A stretch of DNA of 48,367 bases, from assembly GCF_022549775.1 (NCBI RefSeq), contig NZ_JAKZGP010000040.1:1-48367 (forward strand), in the 5' to 3' direction. Both the position numbers and the translations under genes were made by a program. This document shows, in pieces, positions 28,400-38,147 of this stretch. The notes beneath the pieces were generated by a model, which had not been told where the DNA came from, made no database searches, and saw only the letters and a program-made list of their open reading frames with translations. The stretch comes from Belliella filtrata. Its GTDB lineage: Bacteria; Bacteroidota; Bacteroidia; Cytophagales; Cyclobacteriaceae. Within the stretch, counting starts at the first letter, position 1, and the number at the start of each line of letters is the position of its first letter.

Positions 28400-29344
28400 A
28401 TGAGCAATCTACTCAACTCACTGGGGAAGTTTTCCCTCCTAATCACTTTCCTTTTCTATGCAAATTCTATAATGGCGCAGGATGGAACCATTTATCCACT
28501 TGAGACCCCAGATGAACCCAATGCTATTCCGCTGGGTACTGGAGGCGTAAAGGATCAACCTGCCTCAGAGACTTGGTTTCGCCAATGGGGCGATCCTATG
28601 GCAAGGAACATTACAGTAGCTACGCTTACTCCTTTTCTTCCAGAACCTGGAAAAGCAAATGGAACGACCGTGATTGTAGCTCCAGGAGGAGGGTTTAGAT
28701 GGCTTTCATTGGATAATGAAGGTTGGAAAGTAGCAAAAGCCTTGGCAGATCAAGGGATCAATGCTTTTGTACTTAAGTACCGACTTCATCCAACGCCAGA
28801 GTCTTTGGATGGATTTAGGGAATCTATGAACAGAACCTTTGATGCGGCAGCAAACTCAGCACAAGGTGGAGAATCAAGACCTCGTCCTGTGCAAAGAGAC
28901 CTTTCCGATCAACTTGAGGACGCAGAGGCGGCTTATGCCATGATCGTAGAAAGAGCAGAGGAATGGGGTGTCGATACGGACAGAATTGGTATGATAGGCT
29001 TCTCGGCTGGTGCAGGTCTTACCATGCATAGTACACTGAATTCTAAAACCATGAAGCTTGCCTTTATAGGCCCAATCTATGGTGGGATGGGCCCAGTTGA
29101 AGTACCCAAGGATGCCCCACCTATGTTCAATGTGATTGCTACTGATGATTTTCTTTTCAATGGTCAGAATGGTATTATCGAGTCTTGGTACAAAGCAGGT
29201 ATACCTGTAGAGTTCCACCTTTATCAAAATGGCGGCCATGGTTTTGGACTTGGAAATCCTAATAGAACCAGTAACCGTTGGTTTGATGCATTTATTCATT
29301 GGTTGGATGTCAATGAATTTCTCTCGGAAAAATCAACAGATTGA
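28400..29344 (+). CDS. Secreted alpha/beta-hydrolase, probable acetyl xylan/feruloyl esterase
   Basis: A 314-residue alpha/beta-hydrolase of the dienelactone/Axe-type group. Signal peptide ends SIMA/Q (residue 26-27). Oxyanion block VIVAPGGGFRWLS (about 92-104), nucleophile S202 in IGFSAGAG, and catalytic His in GGHGFGLGNPNR near residue 284; the Asp in ATDDFLF is the likely third residue. Homologues in xylan loci deacetylate xylan and sometimes release ferulate, so the role is inferred. It opens a second block of debranching genes, 71 bp before a GH43 lipoprotein. Confidence 0.8.
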   Translation: MSNLLNSLGKFSLLITFLFYANSIMAQDGTIYPLETPDEPNAIPLGTGGVKDQPASETWFRQWGDPMARNITVATLTPFLPEPGKANGTTVIVAPGGGFRWLSLDNEGWKVAKALADQGINAFVLKYRLHPTPESLDGFRESMNRTFDAAANSAQGGESRPRPVQRDLSDQLEDAEAAYAMIVERAEEWGVDTDRIGMIGFSAGAGLTMHSTLNSKTMKLAFIGPIYGGMGPVEVPKDAPPMFNVIATDDFLFNGQNGIIESWYKAGIPVEFHLYQNGGHGFGLGNPNRTSNRWFDAFIHWLDVNEFLSEKSTD

Positions 29345-29415
29345 TACGCCTTTAGGATTCCCCTTTAGTTAACAAGTAAAATAGAAATTTAAAATCTCAA
29401 GAATTAACCTATTAT

Positions 29416-31521
29416 ATGAAGAACTTATCATTTTTCTTAAAAGAAAACCTACTTACGAAGTTAGTACTTGGAGTGATGGTAGCTTCCATTTCGGTAGCCT
29501 GCGGCCAAGAAGAAGTACAAGAAAGTTTGGTGAATGAAGATGGGAAATATGTCCACAATGCGGCTGGGAATCCCTATTTACCACTTTGGGAGCATTTGCC
29601 CGATGGCGAACCTAGGGTTTTTGAAGATCCAGATAATCCTGGGAAATACCGTGCTTACATTATTGGATCACACGATCTTAGATTTACGAGCTATTGTGGG
29701 CCAGATATCAGGATGTGGTCAGCTCCTGTGGAAGATTTGTCGAGCTGGAGAGATGAAGGAGCAATTTTCACCTATGAGATTGATGGACAGTGGGATGTGA
29801 TGTATGCCCCTGATTTGGTCGAGATCAAGAAAAAGGATGGTACCAAAGAATACTACTTATACCCACACAGCAGAGGGCCTGGGAGAGAAGCTATGGTAGC
29901 CAAGGGTTCGAGGCCAGACGGTCCATTTACTCCAGTCAACATGACAGCAGATGGGAAAAGAACTGTAGAGGGAAGCATAATAGGATTTGACCCAGCAGTA
30001 TTTATTGACTACATCACAGATCCAGATGATCCAGATTATGAAATTGGTTTCAGAGCTTATGCTTTCTGGGGATTTCAAAGATCTTTGGCAGCAGAGCTTG
30101 ATCAGAATACCATGTATTCTTTGAGACCAGGCACAGAGATCATTCCTTATTTCCTTCCAGCGAGTAGCAGATATGGAAGATTGAGAGATCCAGAGGGTAC
30201 TACCTATCCTGCAATCTATGAAGAGGAAGATTTGGGTACTTTCAACTTCTTTGAAGCTTCTTCTATCAGAAAAGTGGGTAACAAATATATCTCCGTATTC
30301 AGTGGCTATTCTGGACCTGAATATGGTGTGAGCAGCACCAACTCGACATTGAGGTATGCCGTGGGAGATTCACCGCTAGGGCCGTGGAAAAGTGGAGGCG
30401 TTTTGGTTGATTCCAGAGGTCCAGTACTGAATGAGGATGGATCAGCTATCATGCTCACCAATGGTGGTCACAATACCCATGGGAGTATAGAGAATATCAA
30501 TGGCCAATGGTATGTGTTCTATCACAAGCCGCCGAGAGGTTTTGGGTTTGCACGTCAGCCTGTAGTGGCTCCTATTTCCCTTGAAGTAGACGAAACGCCA
30601 GTAGCAGAAGGTGGTGGTGCAAGAATTCGTGCATACGATCCTTATGCTTCTAATCAGCAATGGACGGCTAAGGATAAAGAAGGAAGGGAGTATAAAGGTG
30701 CAGAAATAACTTCGGAAGGGTTCCACATGTATGGCTTGGATCCATATCAATACTACTCGGCAGGCTATGCCGCTTACCTCTCTGATATCAGTATACAACA
30801 AGATTCATGGGACATTTGGGATAACCACATGTCGATTTCACCTGTCAAAAATGGACATATCATAGGCTATAAATACTTTGGATTTGGTGGTCTGAGTGAA
30901 GATAAATTTGGTCTGAAAGCATTCGACGGTACGAAAGAAGGAAATCAAACAGCCTTCAACCTTTTCTTGACTCCAAAGACAGACAAAGCTTTCAAAGTAA
31001 ATGTCTGGGTAGACGGCCCCTATGACAATGAAACTTGGAAAGGTACAAAAATCGGAGTGGTCGAAGTTCCTGCAAACTCAAAACAAGAAGCAACTAAGTT
31101 CAAAATTGATGTGGCAAAATACGTAGATCAATTGGATAAGAAGCATGCGATCTACTTGGTAGCAGAGTCAGGAAATGATGAAGAGTTGTTCGAACTTCTA
31201 GGTCTTGGTTTTAGTGCCAATGGAAAAGAATTGAAAAGACCTGTAGCACCTAAAATCACCATTTCAGTGAATGGAGAAGCGGTAGAAGTACCAGAAACAC
31301 CTGTGAGATCTACCAATGAAAATGGTATTCTAGGATATGATCTCTATGAAGTAAAAGCAAGTCTTCCAGCAGATGCAAGTGGTAGTCCCAAAGTAACGGC
31401 CAAAGCTGATCAATCAGGTGTAAAAATTTCGATAGATCAGGCTGAAGATAGAGAGGGCGAAGCCATTGTGACTTGTGATTATAGAGGTGTTGTCAAGACT
31501 TATAAAGTGAAATTTAACTGA
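29416..31521 (+). CDS. Large GH43 lipoprotein with unusual C-terminal modules
   Basis: A 701-residue lipoprotein (SISVAC, Cys29). The GH43 propeller spans about 45-400, with the likely base Asp in VFEDPDNPGKYRAYIIGSHD, the modulator Asp in IIGFDPAVFIDY and the acid Glu in FNFFEASSIRKVGNKY. Residues about 415-630 resemble a CBM6-like jelly-roll (SAGYAAYLSDIS; WVDGPYDNETWKGTKIG; KKHAIYLVAES), and the last 70 residues form an Ig-like beta domain that I do not recognise. It differs clearly from the other GH43 genes here in size and anchoring. Lipidation suggests it may act at the cell surface. Substrate unknown; arabinose or xylose side chains are likely by context. Confidence 0.8.
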   Translation: MKNLSFFLKENLLTKLVLGVMVASISVACGQEEVQESLVNEDGKYVHNAAGNPYLPLWEHLPDGEPRVFEDPDNPGKYRAYIIGSHDLRFTSYCGPDIRMWSAPVEDLSSWRDEGAIFTYEIDGQWDVMYAPDLVEIKKKDGTKEYYLYPHSRGPGREAMVAKGSRPDGPFTPVNMTADGKRTVEGSIIGFDPAVFIDYITDPDDPDYEIGFRAYAFWGFQRSLAAELDQNTMYSLRPGTEIIPYFLPASSRYGRLRDPEGTTYPAIYEEEDLGTFNFFEASSIRKVGNKYISVFSGYSGPEYGVSSTNSTLRYAVGDSPLGPWKSGGVLVDSRGPVLNEDGSAIMLTNGGHNTHGSIENINGQWYVFYHKPPRGFGFARQPVVAPISLEVDETPVAEGGGARIRAYDPYASNQQWTAKDKEGREYKGAEITSEGFHMYGLDPYQYYSAGYAAYLSDISIQQDSWDIWDNHMSISPVKNGHIIGYKYFGFGGLSEDKFGLKAFDGTKEGNQTAFNLFLTPKTDKAFKVNVWVDGPYDNETWKGTKIGVVEVPANSKQEATKFKIDVAKYVDQLDKKHAIYLVAESGNDEELFELLGLGFSANGKELKRPVAPKITISVNGEAVEVPETPVRSTNENGILGYDLYEVKASLPADASGSPKVTAKADQSGVKISIDQAEDREGEAIVTCDYRGVVKTYKVKFN

Positions 31522-31533
31522 TTATCTTAATGT

Positions 31534-31609
31534 CTAATCTTTTAACCCTAAAAAATGAAAGATTAGCTAATCCCAAACTTTCCCAAAGTTTTGAACTTTG
31601 GGAAAGTTT
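31534..31609 (+). promoter_or_regulatory. Tandem/competing hairpins between two GH43 genes
   Basis: CTAATCTTT (31534-31542) can pair with AAAGATTAG (31558-31566). The latter overlaps the palindrome GATTAGCTAATC (31561-31572), and then a perfect 16-bp stem with a TTG loop follows (31575-31590 with 31594-31609). The strong hairpin ends 25 bp before the ATG at 31635. It could be an RNA stability or processing element, or an attenuator. Confidence 0.5.
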
Positions 31610-31634
31610 ATTTCAACTCTTAAACCTAAACCAA

Positions 31635-32597
31635 ATGAAAATAGCCTTCAAATTTCTATTAATAGTAGCGTTCAGTTTTAACTTTCATTCAGGCTTTTCG
31701 CAAAACCCCATAATCAAAGACTTTTTTACTGCCGATCCTGCTCCAATTGTGTACAATAACACCGTGTATCTGTACACCAGTCACGATACAGCATCGGTAA
31801 CATCCAAGAACTATGAGATGAAGGACTGGCTAGTCTTTTCTTCAACAGATATGGTGAATTGGGAGTATCAGGGAGCACCAGTTTCACCAAAAACTTTTTC
31901 CTGGGCCACGGGAGATGCTTATGCAGCGCATTGTACGGAACGAGATGGTAAATTTTATTTCTATGTGTCCACATTTCACAAAGAAGATGAAAACAGTAAA
32001 GGAGGTGCAGCCATTGGTGTAGCAGTTTCAGATAGTCCAACCGGTCCATTTGTAGATGCTATCGGAAAAGCGCTTGTAGTCAATGAAATGACTAAGGACA
32101 ACAAGCATGGTTGGGATGATATTGATCCAGCTGTATTTATTGATGATGACGGTCAGGCCTACATCTACTGGGGAAATGGAAGTCTAAAATGGGCGAAGCT
32201 GAGGGATAATATGATAGAAATGGATGGTCCGATCAACTACCTGAACCCTGAGAATTTCATAGAAGGTCCTTGGGTTTACAAACGTAAAGATTTGTATTAT
32301 TTATTGTATGCAAGTAAGGGTGAGAAGGCTGAGCAAATAGATTATGCTATTGCAACAAGTCCAGAAGGTCCTTGGGAGCACAAAGGAGTGATCATGGAAA
32401 GTGTTCCCAATAGCTTCACCGTACATCCAGGAGTAGTTTCATACAAGGGTAAAGATTATTTCTTCTATCACAATGGTGTGTTGCCGACTGGAGGAAGCTA
32501 CAGAAGATCGATTTGTATAGACTACATGTACTACAATGAAGATGGCACCATTCAGAAAGTGATCCAAACAGAAGAAGGGGTCGAAGCTGTGCAATAG
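31635..32597 (+). CDS. GH43 enzyme without CBM (single-domain)
   Basis: A 320-residue secreted GH43. The start is the ATG at 31635, giving the signal peptide MKIAFKFLLIVAF ending GFS/Q; an upstream in-frame ATG at 31530 would translate through a strong hairpin and hide the signal. Catalytic residues: base Asp in FFTADPAPIVYN, modulator Asp in WDDIDPAVFIDDDG, acid Glu in FIEGPWVYKR. It is closely similar to the catalytic domains at 36552 and 38148 (shared NPII and TADPAP.VYN blocks) but ends right after the propeller, without the CBM6-like domain. Likely an arabinofuranosidase or xylosidase. The next gene (GH97) follows by 22 bp. Confidence 0.87.
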   Translation: MKIAFKFLLIVAFSFNFHSGFSQNPIIKDFFTADPAPIVYNNTVYLYTSHDTASVTSKNYEMKDWLVFSSTDMVNWEYQGAPVSPKTFSWATGDAYAAHCTERDGKFYFYVSTFHKEDENSKGGAAIGVAVSDSPTGPFVDAIGKALVVNEMTKDNKHGWDDIDPAVFIDDDGQAYIYWGNGSLKWAKLRDNMIEMDGPINYLNPENFIEGPWVYKRKDLYYLLYASKGEKAEQIDYAIATSPEGPWEHKGVIMESVPNSFTVHPGVVSYKGKDYFFYHNGVLPTGGSYRRSICIDYMYYNEDGTIQKVIQTEEGVEAVQ

Positions 32598-32619
32598 GGA
32601 AAAGAGAAATAAGAAATCA

Positions 32620-34587
32620 ATGAAAAGGATTACTAGATACAGGTTTGGGCTTATTACGCTAATGATGCTTCTTAATCTCTTCCTGATTTTTGATCAATCA
32701 TTTGCCCAAAGGAGCTCAGATGCAATTTTTTCCCCAAATGGGAAAATTAAGGTAAGCCTAGAGGAAGCAATGCTTCCAAAAGATAAAAAATGGACACTGG
32801 TTTTATCTTATTTGGATGAATCAAGAGAAGAGAATGAGGTAATTCCTATGATTGAGCTTGGATTGAAAAGAGAGGATCAAGAGTTTGGTTCTGGTTTGAA
32901 TCTACTCAAGGTGAGCAAGCCAAAACTTATCAAGGAGCAATATGAGGCAGTTCATGGAAAAAGGCTCTCTCGCTCCAATACAGCTTATGAAGTTGTTGCT
33001 AACTTTGAAAATGCTCAAAAGGCGAAGCTTGATGTGGTTATCAGGCTTTATGATGACGGGCTAGCTTTTCGCTATCATTTTCCTGAAAAAAACTCAGGAG
33101 AATTCAAGGTTTTGGATGAGTTTACGAGCTACCATATTCCCGATAGTACGATGCGTTGGCTTCAGAAATTCAACCCTGCCAATGAAGGTTATTATAGGGC
33201 AAGCAAAGATGGAAATACACAAGCTGATTGGGCATATCCGGCATTATTTCATACAGCTGATACAACTGCATTTTTTCTGATTCACGAAGCAGGGCTTGAT
33301 AGAAATTATTGTGGGACCAAATTAAGTAATCAAGGTGATAGTAAATCTTATAAGCTCGTGTTCCCAGATGATTGGAATGGTAGGGGACAAGGGCAAAGAG
33401 AACCTACTATTTCTTTACCTTGGAGTTCGCCATGGAGAGTGATACAAGTAGGTGATATCGGATCCATAGTTGCTTCCACTCTGGTGGATGACCTATCTCC
33501 TGCATCAATTTTGACCGATACAGAATGGATCAAGCCTGGTTTAGTTTCATGGAATTATTGGTCTCACAATCATGGAACCAAGGATTTTCAAGTAGTAAAA
33601 AAATTCGCAGACTTGGCAGCTGAAATGAATTGGCCTTATACTTTGATCGATTGGGAGTGGGATGCGATGGGTAACGGCGGAAACTTGAATGATGCGCTCA
33701 CTTACATTCAAAACCTTGGTGTAAAACCTTTGATTTGGTACAATTCGGGTGGAAATCATACTTGGGTAGAAGCTACTCCAAAAGATAGAATGCTTACCCA
33801 TGAAAACAGGGTAAAGGAATTTACAATGCTCAAAGAGAAGGGCGTCGCGGGTGTTAAAATTGATTTTTTTGAAAGTGAAAAGCAGGATATGATCAATTAT
33901 TACATTGATATCTTGGAAGATGCCGCTGAATTTGAAATGCTGGTTTATTTTCATGGTTGCTTAGTGCCTAGAGGTTGGTCGCGAACATATCCTCACTTGA
34001 TGACTTATGAAGGTGTCAGAGGTGCAGAGTGGTACAACAATGGGCCAGATTTCACTATTGAAGCCCCAGTTCACAATACAATCATGCCATTTACAAGAAA
34101 TGTAGTAGGGTCGATGGATTATACACCAGTGACTTTTTCCAATTCTCAATTTCCTCACATTACCTCTTATGGCCATGAGATAGCATTAGGTGTTTTGTTT
34201 GAATCCGCTCTACAACATTTGGCTGATCGGCCTGAAGGGTACGAAATGATCCCTTATGCGGCTAAAGTTTTCTTACGAGATATTCCGACAATTTGGGATG
34301 ATACACAGTTCATTTCTGGTTATCCAGGAGTGGATATTAACCTAGCTCGAAGAAGCGAGAATCAATGGTATCTAAGTGGAATACATAGCGAGTCTAAGCC
34401 AAAACGAATAAACCTTTCCCTAGATTTTCTAGATGAAGGTCAGAAATACAAACTTACTTTGATCAAAGACGGTAATCATGATCAAGTATTAGAAACCTCT
34501 TATAAAGTAGTCAGCAAGGATGATACAATCTCAATTAGAATGCTGCCTAGAGGAGGGTATTTAGGAAAACTTGAACCAATAAATTAA
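32620..34587 (+). CDS. GH97 retaining alpha-galactosidase-type enzyme
   Basis: A 655-residue secreted enzyme. Signal peptide ends QSFA/Q (residue 29-30). N-terminal GH97 super-sandwich (about 35-285), then a TIM barrel (about 290-560) with TLIDWEWD and nucleophile D415 in GVAGVKIDFF, and the acid/base Glu in TYEGVRGAEWYN (E464 or E470), then a C-terminal all-beta domain. A catalytic Asp at the KIDFF position marks the retaining branch (alpha-galactosidase or beta-L-arabinopyranosidase), as opposed to the inverting SusB-type alpha-glucosidases. In this locus it probably removes galactose-type caps from xylan side chains. It lies 18 bp before a second, quite different GH97 gene. Confidence 0.88.
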   Translation: MKRITRYRFGLITLMMLLNLFLIFDQSFAQRSSDAIFSPNGKIKVSLEEAMLPKDKKWTLVLSYLDESREENEVIPMIELGLKREDQEFGSGLNLLKVSKPKLIKEQYEAVHGKRLSRSNTAYEVVANFENAQKAKLDVVIRLYDDGLAFRYHFPEKNSGEFKVLDEFTSYHIPDSTMRWLQKFNPANEGYYRASKDGNTQADWAYPALFHTADTTAFFLIHEAGLDRNYCGTKLSNQGDSKSYKLVFPDDWNGRGQGQREPTISLPWSSPWRVIQVGDIGSIVASTLVDDLSPASILTDTEWIKPGLVSWNYWSHNHGTKDFQVVKKFADLAAEMNWPYTLIDWEWDAMGNGGNLNDALTYIQNLGVKPLIWYNSGGNHTWVEATPKDRMLTHENRVKEFTMLKEKGVAGVKIDFFESEKQDMINYYIDILEDAAEFEMLVYFHGCLVPRGWSRTYPHLMTYEGVRGAEWYNNGPDFTIEAPVHNTIMPFTRNVVGSMDYTPVTFSNSQFPHITSYGHEIALGVLFESALQHLADRPEGYEMIPYAAKVFLRDIPTIWDDTQFISGYPGVDINLARRSENQWYLSGIHSESKPKRINLSLDFLDEGQKYKLTLIKDGNHDQVLETSYKVVSKDDTISIRMLPRGGYLGKLEPIN

Positions 34588-34605
34588 TTCAACAAGATAT
34601 TTATC

Positions 34606-36540
34606 ATGAGAAAATTACTATTAATAGCCTTCACTTTTATCACTTGCCTAACTTTTGGTCAAGAAGTAGGACAAGTTGAAAGTCCAGATGGACTTGTCAG
34701 AGTAAGTTTAGTATTACAAGATGGGAAGCTATTTTATTCCGTGAAATACAGTGAGAAGACCATGCTCGAAAATTCACCTTTAGGTTTGGAAACTAATGCT
34801 GGATCCTTCACCGATCAACTTTCTTTTGTCAAAACAAAAACTGGAAATGTAAATCAGTCTTACACTCAAGATAGAATCAAGAAGTCAGATATCCATTACA
34901 AAGCCAATACACTCACCTACACAATCAAGAATGAAGCTGATCAAGAAATTTCAATTCATTTCCAAGTCAGTGACAATGATATCGCTTTCAGGTATGAGCT
35001 TCCAATGTGGAAGGAAACCAAAGGTATTGTAGTAGAAAAAGAGATCACAGGGTTCAGATTCCCAACCTCATCTACAGCGTTTTTGTCAAATATGATGCGT
35101 TCCATGACTGGATTTGCAAGAACTGCACCTAGTTATGAAAGTGGCTATGTCACTGATGAACCTATCGATAAGACCAATGCTAGACTAGGTTATGTTTTTC
35201 CTGGACTATTCAAAGTAGGAAATGATGGTTGGGTATTGCTTTCAGAGACAGGTGTCGGTAGCAATTATACCGCATCACACCTGAGTGGTATTCAAGATGG
35301 TGTTTACACCGTTTCATATCCTCAAATGGAACAAAACAATGGATTTGGGAGCACTGGAGCACAGCTAGGTCTGCCAAGCCATACACCATGGAGAACGATT
35401 ACTTTGGGATCCTCATTGAAACCTATAGTAGAGACAACTATTCCATACGACGTGGTAGAACCACTTTATGAAGCTTCTCAAGATTACAAATACGGGAAGG
35501 GTACTTGGAGTTGGATCATATGGCAAGACAATAGCATGAACTATGAAGATCAAGTTAAATATATCGACTTGGCCGCTGCCATGGATTTCGAATATATCTT
35601 GATAGATGCCTGGTGGGATGAGAGAATCGGTTATGACCGGATGGAAGAATTGATTCAATATGCTAATTCAAAAGGTGTAGATGTTTTCTTATGGTACAAT
35701 TCTAATGGAACTGCCAATGATGCTTTTCAAACACCACTAAACAAAATGAACACTTCCATTGCACGTAAGAAGGAAATGAAGTGGCTACAGGAAGCAGGAG
35801 TAAAGGGGTTGAAAGTTGACTTTTTTGGGGGCGATAAGCAAGAGACATTGAGATTGTATGAAGATATCCTTTCGGATGCAAATGAATACGGCCTGATGAT
35901 TATTTTTCATGGTGCGACCTTACCAAGAGGTTGGGAGAGGATGTATCCAAACTTTGTAGGAAGTGAGGCAGTATTGGCTTCAGAGATGCTTGTTTTCGTT
36001 CAGGATACAAGAGAGAAAGAGGCATTTTATGCCACACTTCATCCTTTTATCAGGAATTCAGTGGCTAGTATGGAGTTTGGTGGGATTATTCTGAACAAAT
36101 ACCTGAACAGAGGAAATCAGCGTGGGCAAGAGCGATTGACTACCGATATATTCCAACTTGCCACGGGGGTTTTATTCCAAAATCCCGTCCAAATGTTCGG
36201 GCTTACACCAAACAATCTTACTGATGTGCCTGAATTTGAACTTGATTTTCTAAGGAAGCTTCCAACAACTTGGGATGAAACAATTCACATCGATGGCTAT
36301 CCAGGAAAGTACAGTGTGATAGCTAGAAGGAGTGGAGCACATTGGTATATCGCTGGAGTCAATGCAGAAGCTGATGTAAAGACATTGAAGCTCAATTTGC
36401 CAATGCTCAAAGGAAAGAAAGTCTCTTTGTACAACGATGATAACAAAAGAGAACCTAGCGTGAAAACCATAGAAATTGATAAAAATGGAGAGGTTACGAT
36501 CACGATACAACCTCGGGGTGGGTTTGTATTAACTGATTAA
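34606..36540 (+). CDS. GH97 retaining alpha-galactosidase-type enzyme, second and diverged
   Basis: A 644-residue secreted enzyme with signal peptide ending LTFG/Q (residue 18-19). Same three-domain GH97 plan: super-sandwich, TIM barrel with ILIDAWWDER and nucleophile D405 in GVKGLKVDFFGG, conserved IIFHGATLPRGWERMYPN, and the acid/base Glu probably in FVGSEAVLASE, then a C-terminal beta domain ending PRGGFVLTD. Its Asp nucleophile places it in the retaining branch. It is only distantly similar to the upstream GH97, so the two probably act on different linkages rather than being recent duplicates. Gaps of 18 and 11 bp to its neighbours indicate one transcript. Confidence 0.87.
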   Translation: MRKLLLIAFTFITCLTFGQEVGQVESPDGLVRVSLVLQDGKLFYSVKYSEKTMLENSPLGLETNAGSFTDQLSFVKTKTGNVNQSYTQDRIKKSDIHYKANTLTYTIKNEADQEISIHFQVSDNDIAFRYELPMWKETKGIVVEKEITGFRFPTSSTAFLSNMMRSMTGFARTAPSYESGYVTDEPIDKTNARLGYVFPGLFKVGNDGWVLLSETGVGSNYTASHLSGIQDGVYTVSYPQMEQNNGFGSTGAQLGLPSHTPWRTITLGSSLKPIVETTIPYDVVEPLYEASQDYKYGKGTWSWIIWQDNSMNYEDQVKYIDLAAAMDFEYILIDAWWDERIGYDRMEELIQYANSKGVDVFLWYNSNGTANDAFQTPLNKMNTSIARKKEMKWLQEAGVKGLKVDFFGGDKQETLRLYEDILSDANEYGLMIIFHGATLPRGWERMYPNFVGSEAVLASEMLVFVQDTREKEAFYATLHPFIRNSVASMEFGGIILNKYLNRGNQRGQERLTTDIFQLATGVLFQNPVQMFGLTPNNLTDVPEFELDFLRKLPTTWDETIHIDGYPGKYSVIARRSGAHWYIAGVNAEADVKTLKLNLPMLKGKKVSLYNDDNKREPSVKTIEIDKNGEVTITIQPRGGFVLTD

Positions 36541-36551
36541 ACAAAAATGAA

Positions 36552-37913
36552 ATGAATAACAAACAAAAGAAACTAGTGCTGACAGTATTTATGATGGGGG
36601 TATTCTGTCTGATAGCGAAGGGTCAAAACCCAATCATTCAGACAAAATTCACCGCTGATCCAGCTCCAATGGTTTATAATGATACCGTTTTTCTCTATAC
36701 TGGTCACGATGAGGATGATGCATTTGGTTTTAAAATGCACAATTGGCTCCTCTATACTTCGACTGATATGGTCAATTGGACAGAGCATGGTGCTGTGGCT
36801 TCACTGAAGAATTTTGACTGGGTACCACATGAAAATGGAGCTTGGGCTGCTCACTGCATAGAGCGAAATGGCAAATTCTACCTCTACTGCCCCATGCCTG
36901 GTGGAGTTGGCATCGGAGTATTAGTTGCCGATAGTCCGTATGGACCTTTCAAAGATCCTATTGGGAAACCTTTGATTAAAAACAGTGACCACGATATTGA
37001 CCCTGCTGTTTTCATAGATGATGACGGGCAAGCTTATCTGTATTGGGGAAATCCTAAGGTCTATTATGTGAAATTGAATGATGATATGGTCTCCTTTTCA
37101 GGAGAGATCAATCAAGATGCTTCCACACCAGAAAATTACCAAGAAGGCCCATGGGTTTGGAAACGGAATGACCACTATTATATGGCTTATGCTTCGACCT
37201 GCTGTCCGGAAGGAATTGGATATGCTATGAGCGATTCTCCTACAGGGAAATGGAAGTATAAAGGAATGATAATGGATGGAGACAAGCGATCCAATGGAAA
37301 CCACCCCGGTATTATTGAGTTCAAAGGTAAAACCTATGTCTTTGGGTTTAATTACAATATACTTAAGCAAACAATGGCCAAGCATTATGAAAGGCGTTCT
37401 GTAATTGTCGAAGAGCTGAAATACAATGATGATGGTACTATTCAGAAGCATCCTTTCTGGTCAAAGAATGTCGAACAAGTCGGGACATTGAACCCTTACA
37501 ATCGTGTCGAGGCGGAAACAATGGCTTGGAGTCGGGGGGTGAAAACGGAATTTGCTACAGAGTGGGAAAGGAATATTTCTTGGGATAAAGGGGAGAAGAT
37601 TGCTGATCGGTTGTTTGTTTCCTCTATTCATCATGGAGATTATATCAATGTACAAGGTGTGGATTTTTCAGCTGGAACCAAGTCGATTGAAGTAAATATT
37701 GCCCCGCTGTATGGTGGAGCAATCGAAGTACGTATTGACAGTTTGGATGGTCCGTTGATTGGAACCATGGTAATAGAAGACCAAGGTCAAGGAGATATCT
37801 GGAGAAGCATCACTGCATCAGTGAAAAATGTAAGCGGTGTTCACGATTTGTTCTTTGTGTTTAAAGGAGAGAGTGACTTATTCTATTTTGATTGGTGGAA
37901 ATTCGCAAAGTAA
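36552..37913 (+). CDS. GH43-CBM6 arabinofuranosidase/xylosidase
   Basis: A 453-residue secreted enzyme. Signal peptide ends IAKG/Q (residue 24-25). Propeller about 25-315 with base Asp in FTADPAPMVYN, modulator Asp in [20 protein letters not shown], acid Glu in YQEGPWVWKR. A CBM6-like module occupies about 325-453 (YNRVEAETMAWSRGVKTE, ending FYFDWWKF). It resembles the subfamily that releases arabinose from xylan (GH43_29-like), but the subfamily was not tested. It is a paralogue of the genes at 31635 and 38148. It follows the GH97 gene by 11 bp and is followed by a 234-bp gap. Confidence 0.88.
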   Translation: MNNKQKKLVLTVFMMGVFCLIAKGQNPIIQTKFTADPAPMVYNDTVFLYTGHDEDDAFGFKMHNWLLYTSTDMVNWTEHGAVASLKNFDWVPHENGAWAAHCIERNGKFYLYCPMPGGVGIGVLVADSPYGPFKDPIGKPLIKNSDHDIDPAVFIDDDGQAYLYWGNPKVYYVKLNDDMVSFSGEINQDASTPENYQEGPWVWKRNDHYYMAYASTCCPEGIGYAMSDSPTGKWKYKGMIMDGDKRSNGNHPGIIEFKGKTYVFGFNYNILKQTMAKHYERRSVIVEELKYNDDGTIQKHPFWSKNVEQVGTLNPYNRVEAETMAWSRGVKTEFATEWERNISWDKGEKIADRLFVSSIHHGDYINVQGVDFSAGTKSIEVNIAPLYGGAIEVRIDSLDGPLIGTMVIEDQGQGDIWRSITASVKNVSGVHDLFFVFKGESDLFYFDWWKFAK

Positions 37914-38103
37914 TAATGAATATACGCTACTTTGCCACAAGTCAAACAAAGTTTCTCCAACAACAGATTTTCATTACTTCATCAAGGAGCACGAGTGATG
38001 ACTGTTGTCCTTTGACAGTTGACGATTATCCGCAATGCTACCATTTGTTGAATGAAAAATTATCTATGTATCAAGTGTTTTAAAAGATATATCGTTTTGT
38101 AAA

Positions 38104-38114
38104 GCGTCTGACGC
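38104..38114. repeat. Small palindrome upstream of a GH43 gene
   Basis: GCGTCTGACGC is a perfect 11-bp palindrome flanked by TTTTGTAAA and AAAAG, 33 bp before the ATG at 38148. Could be a regulator site; no partner site was found. Confidence 0.25.
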
Positions 38115-38147
38115 AAAAGTGTATAAATACAATAAAATATAGCTGAA

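Noticed and set aside
37892-38083. 63-codon ORF after the GH43-CBM6 gene
   Set aside because: It overlaps the end of that gene, has no signal or domain, and no conserved start; probably chance.
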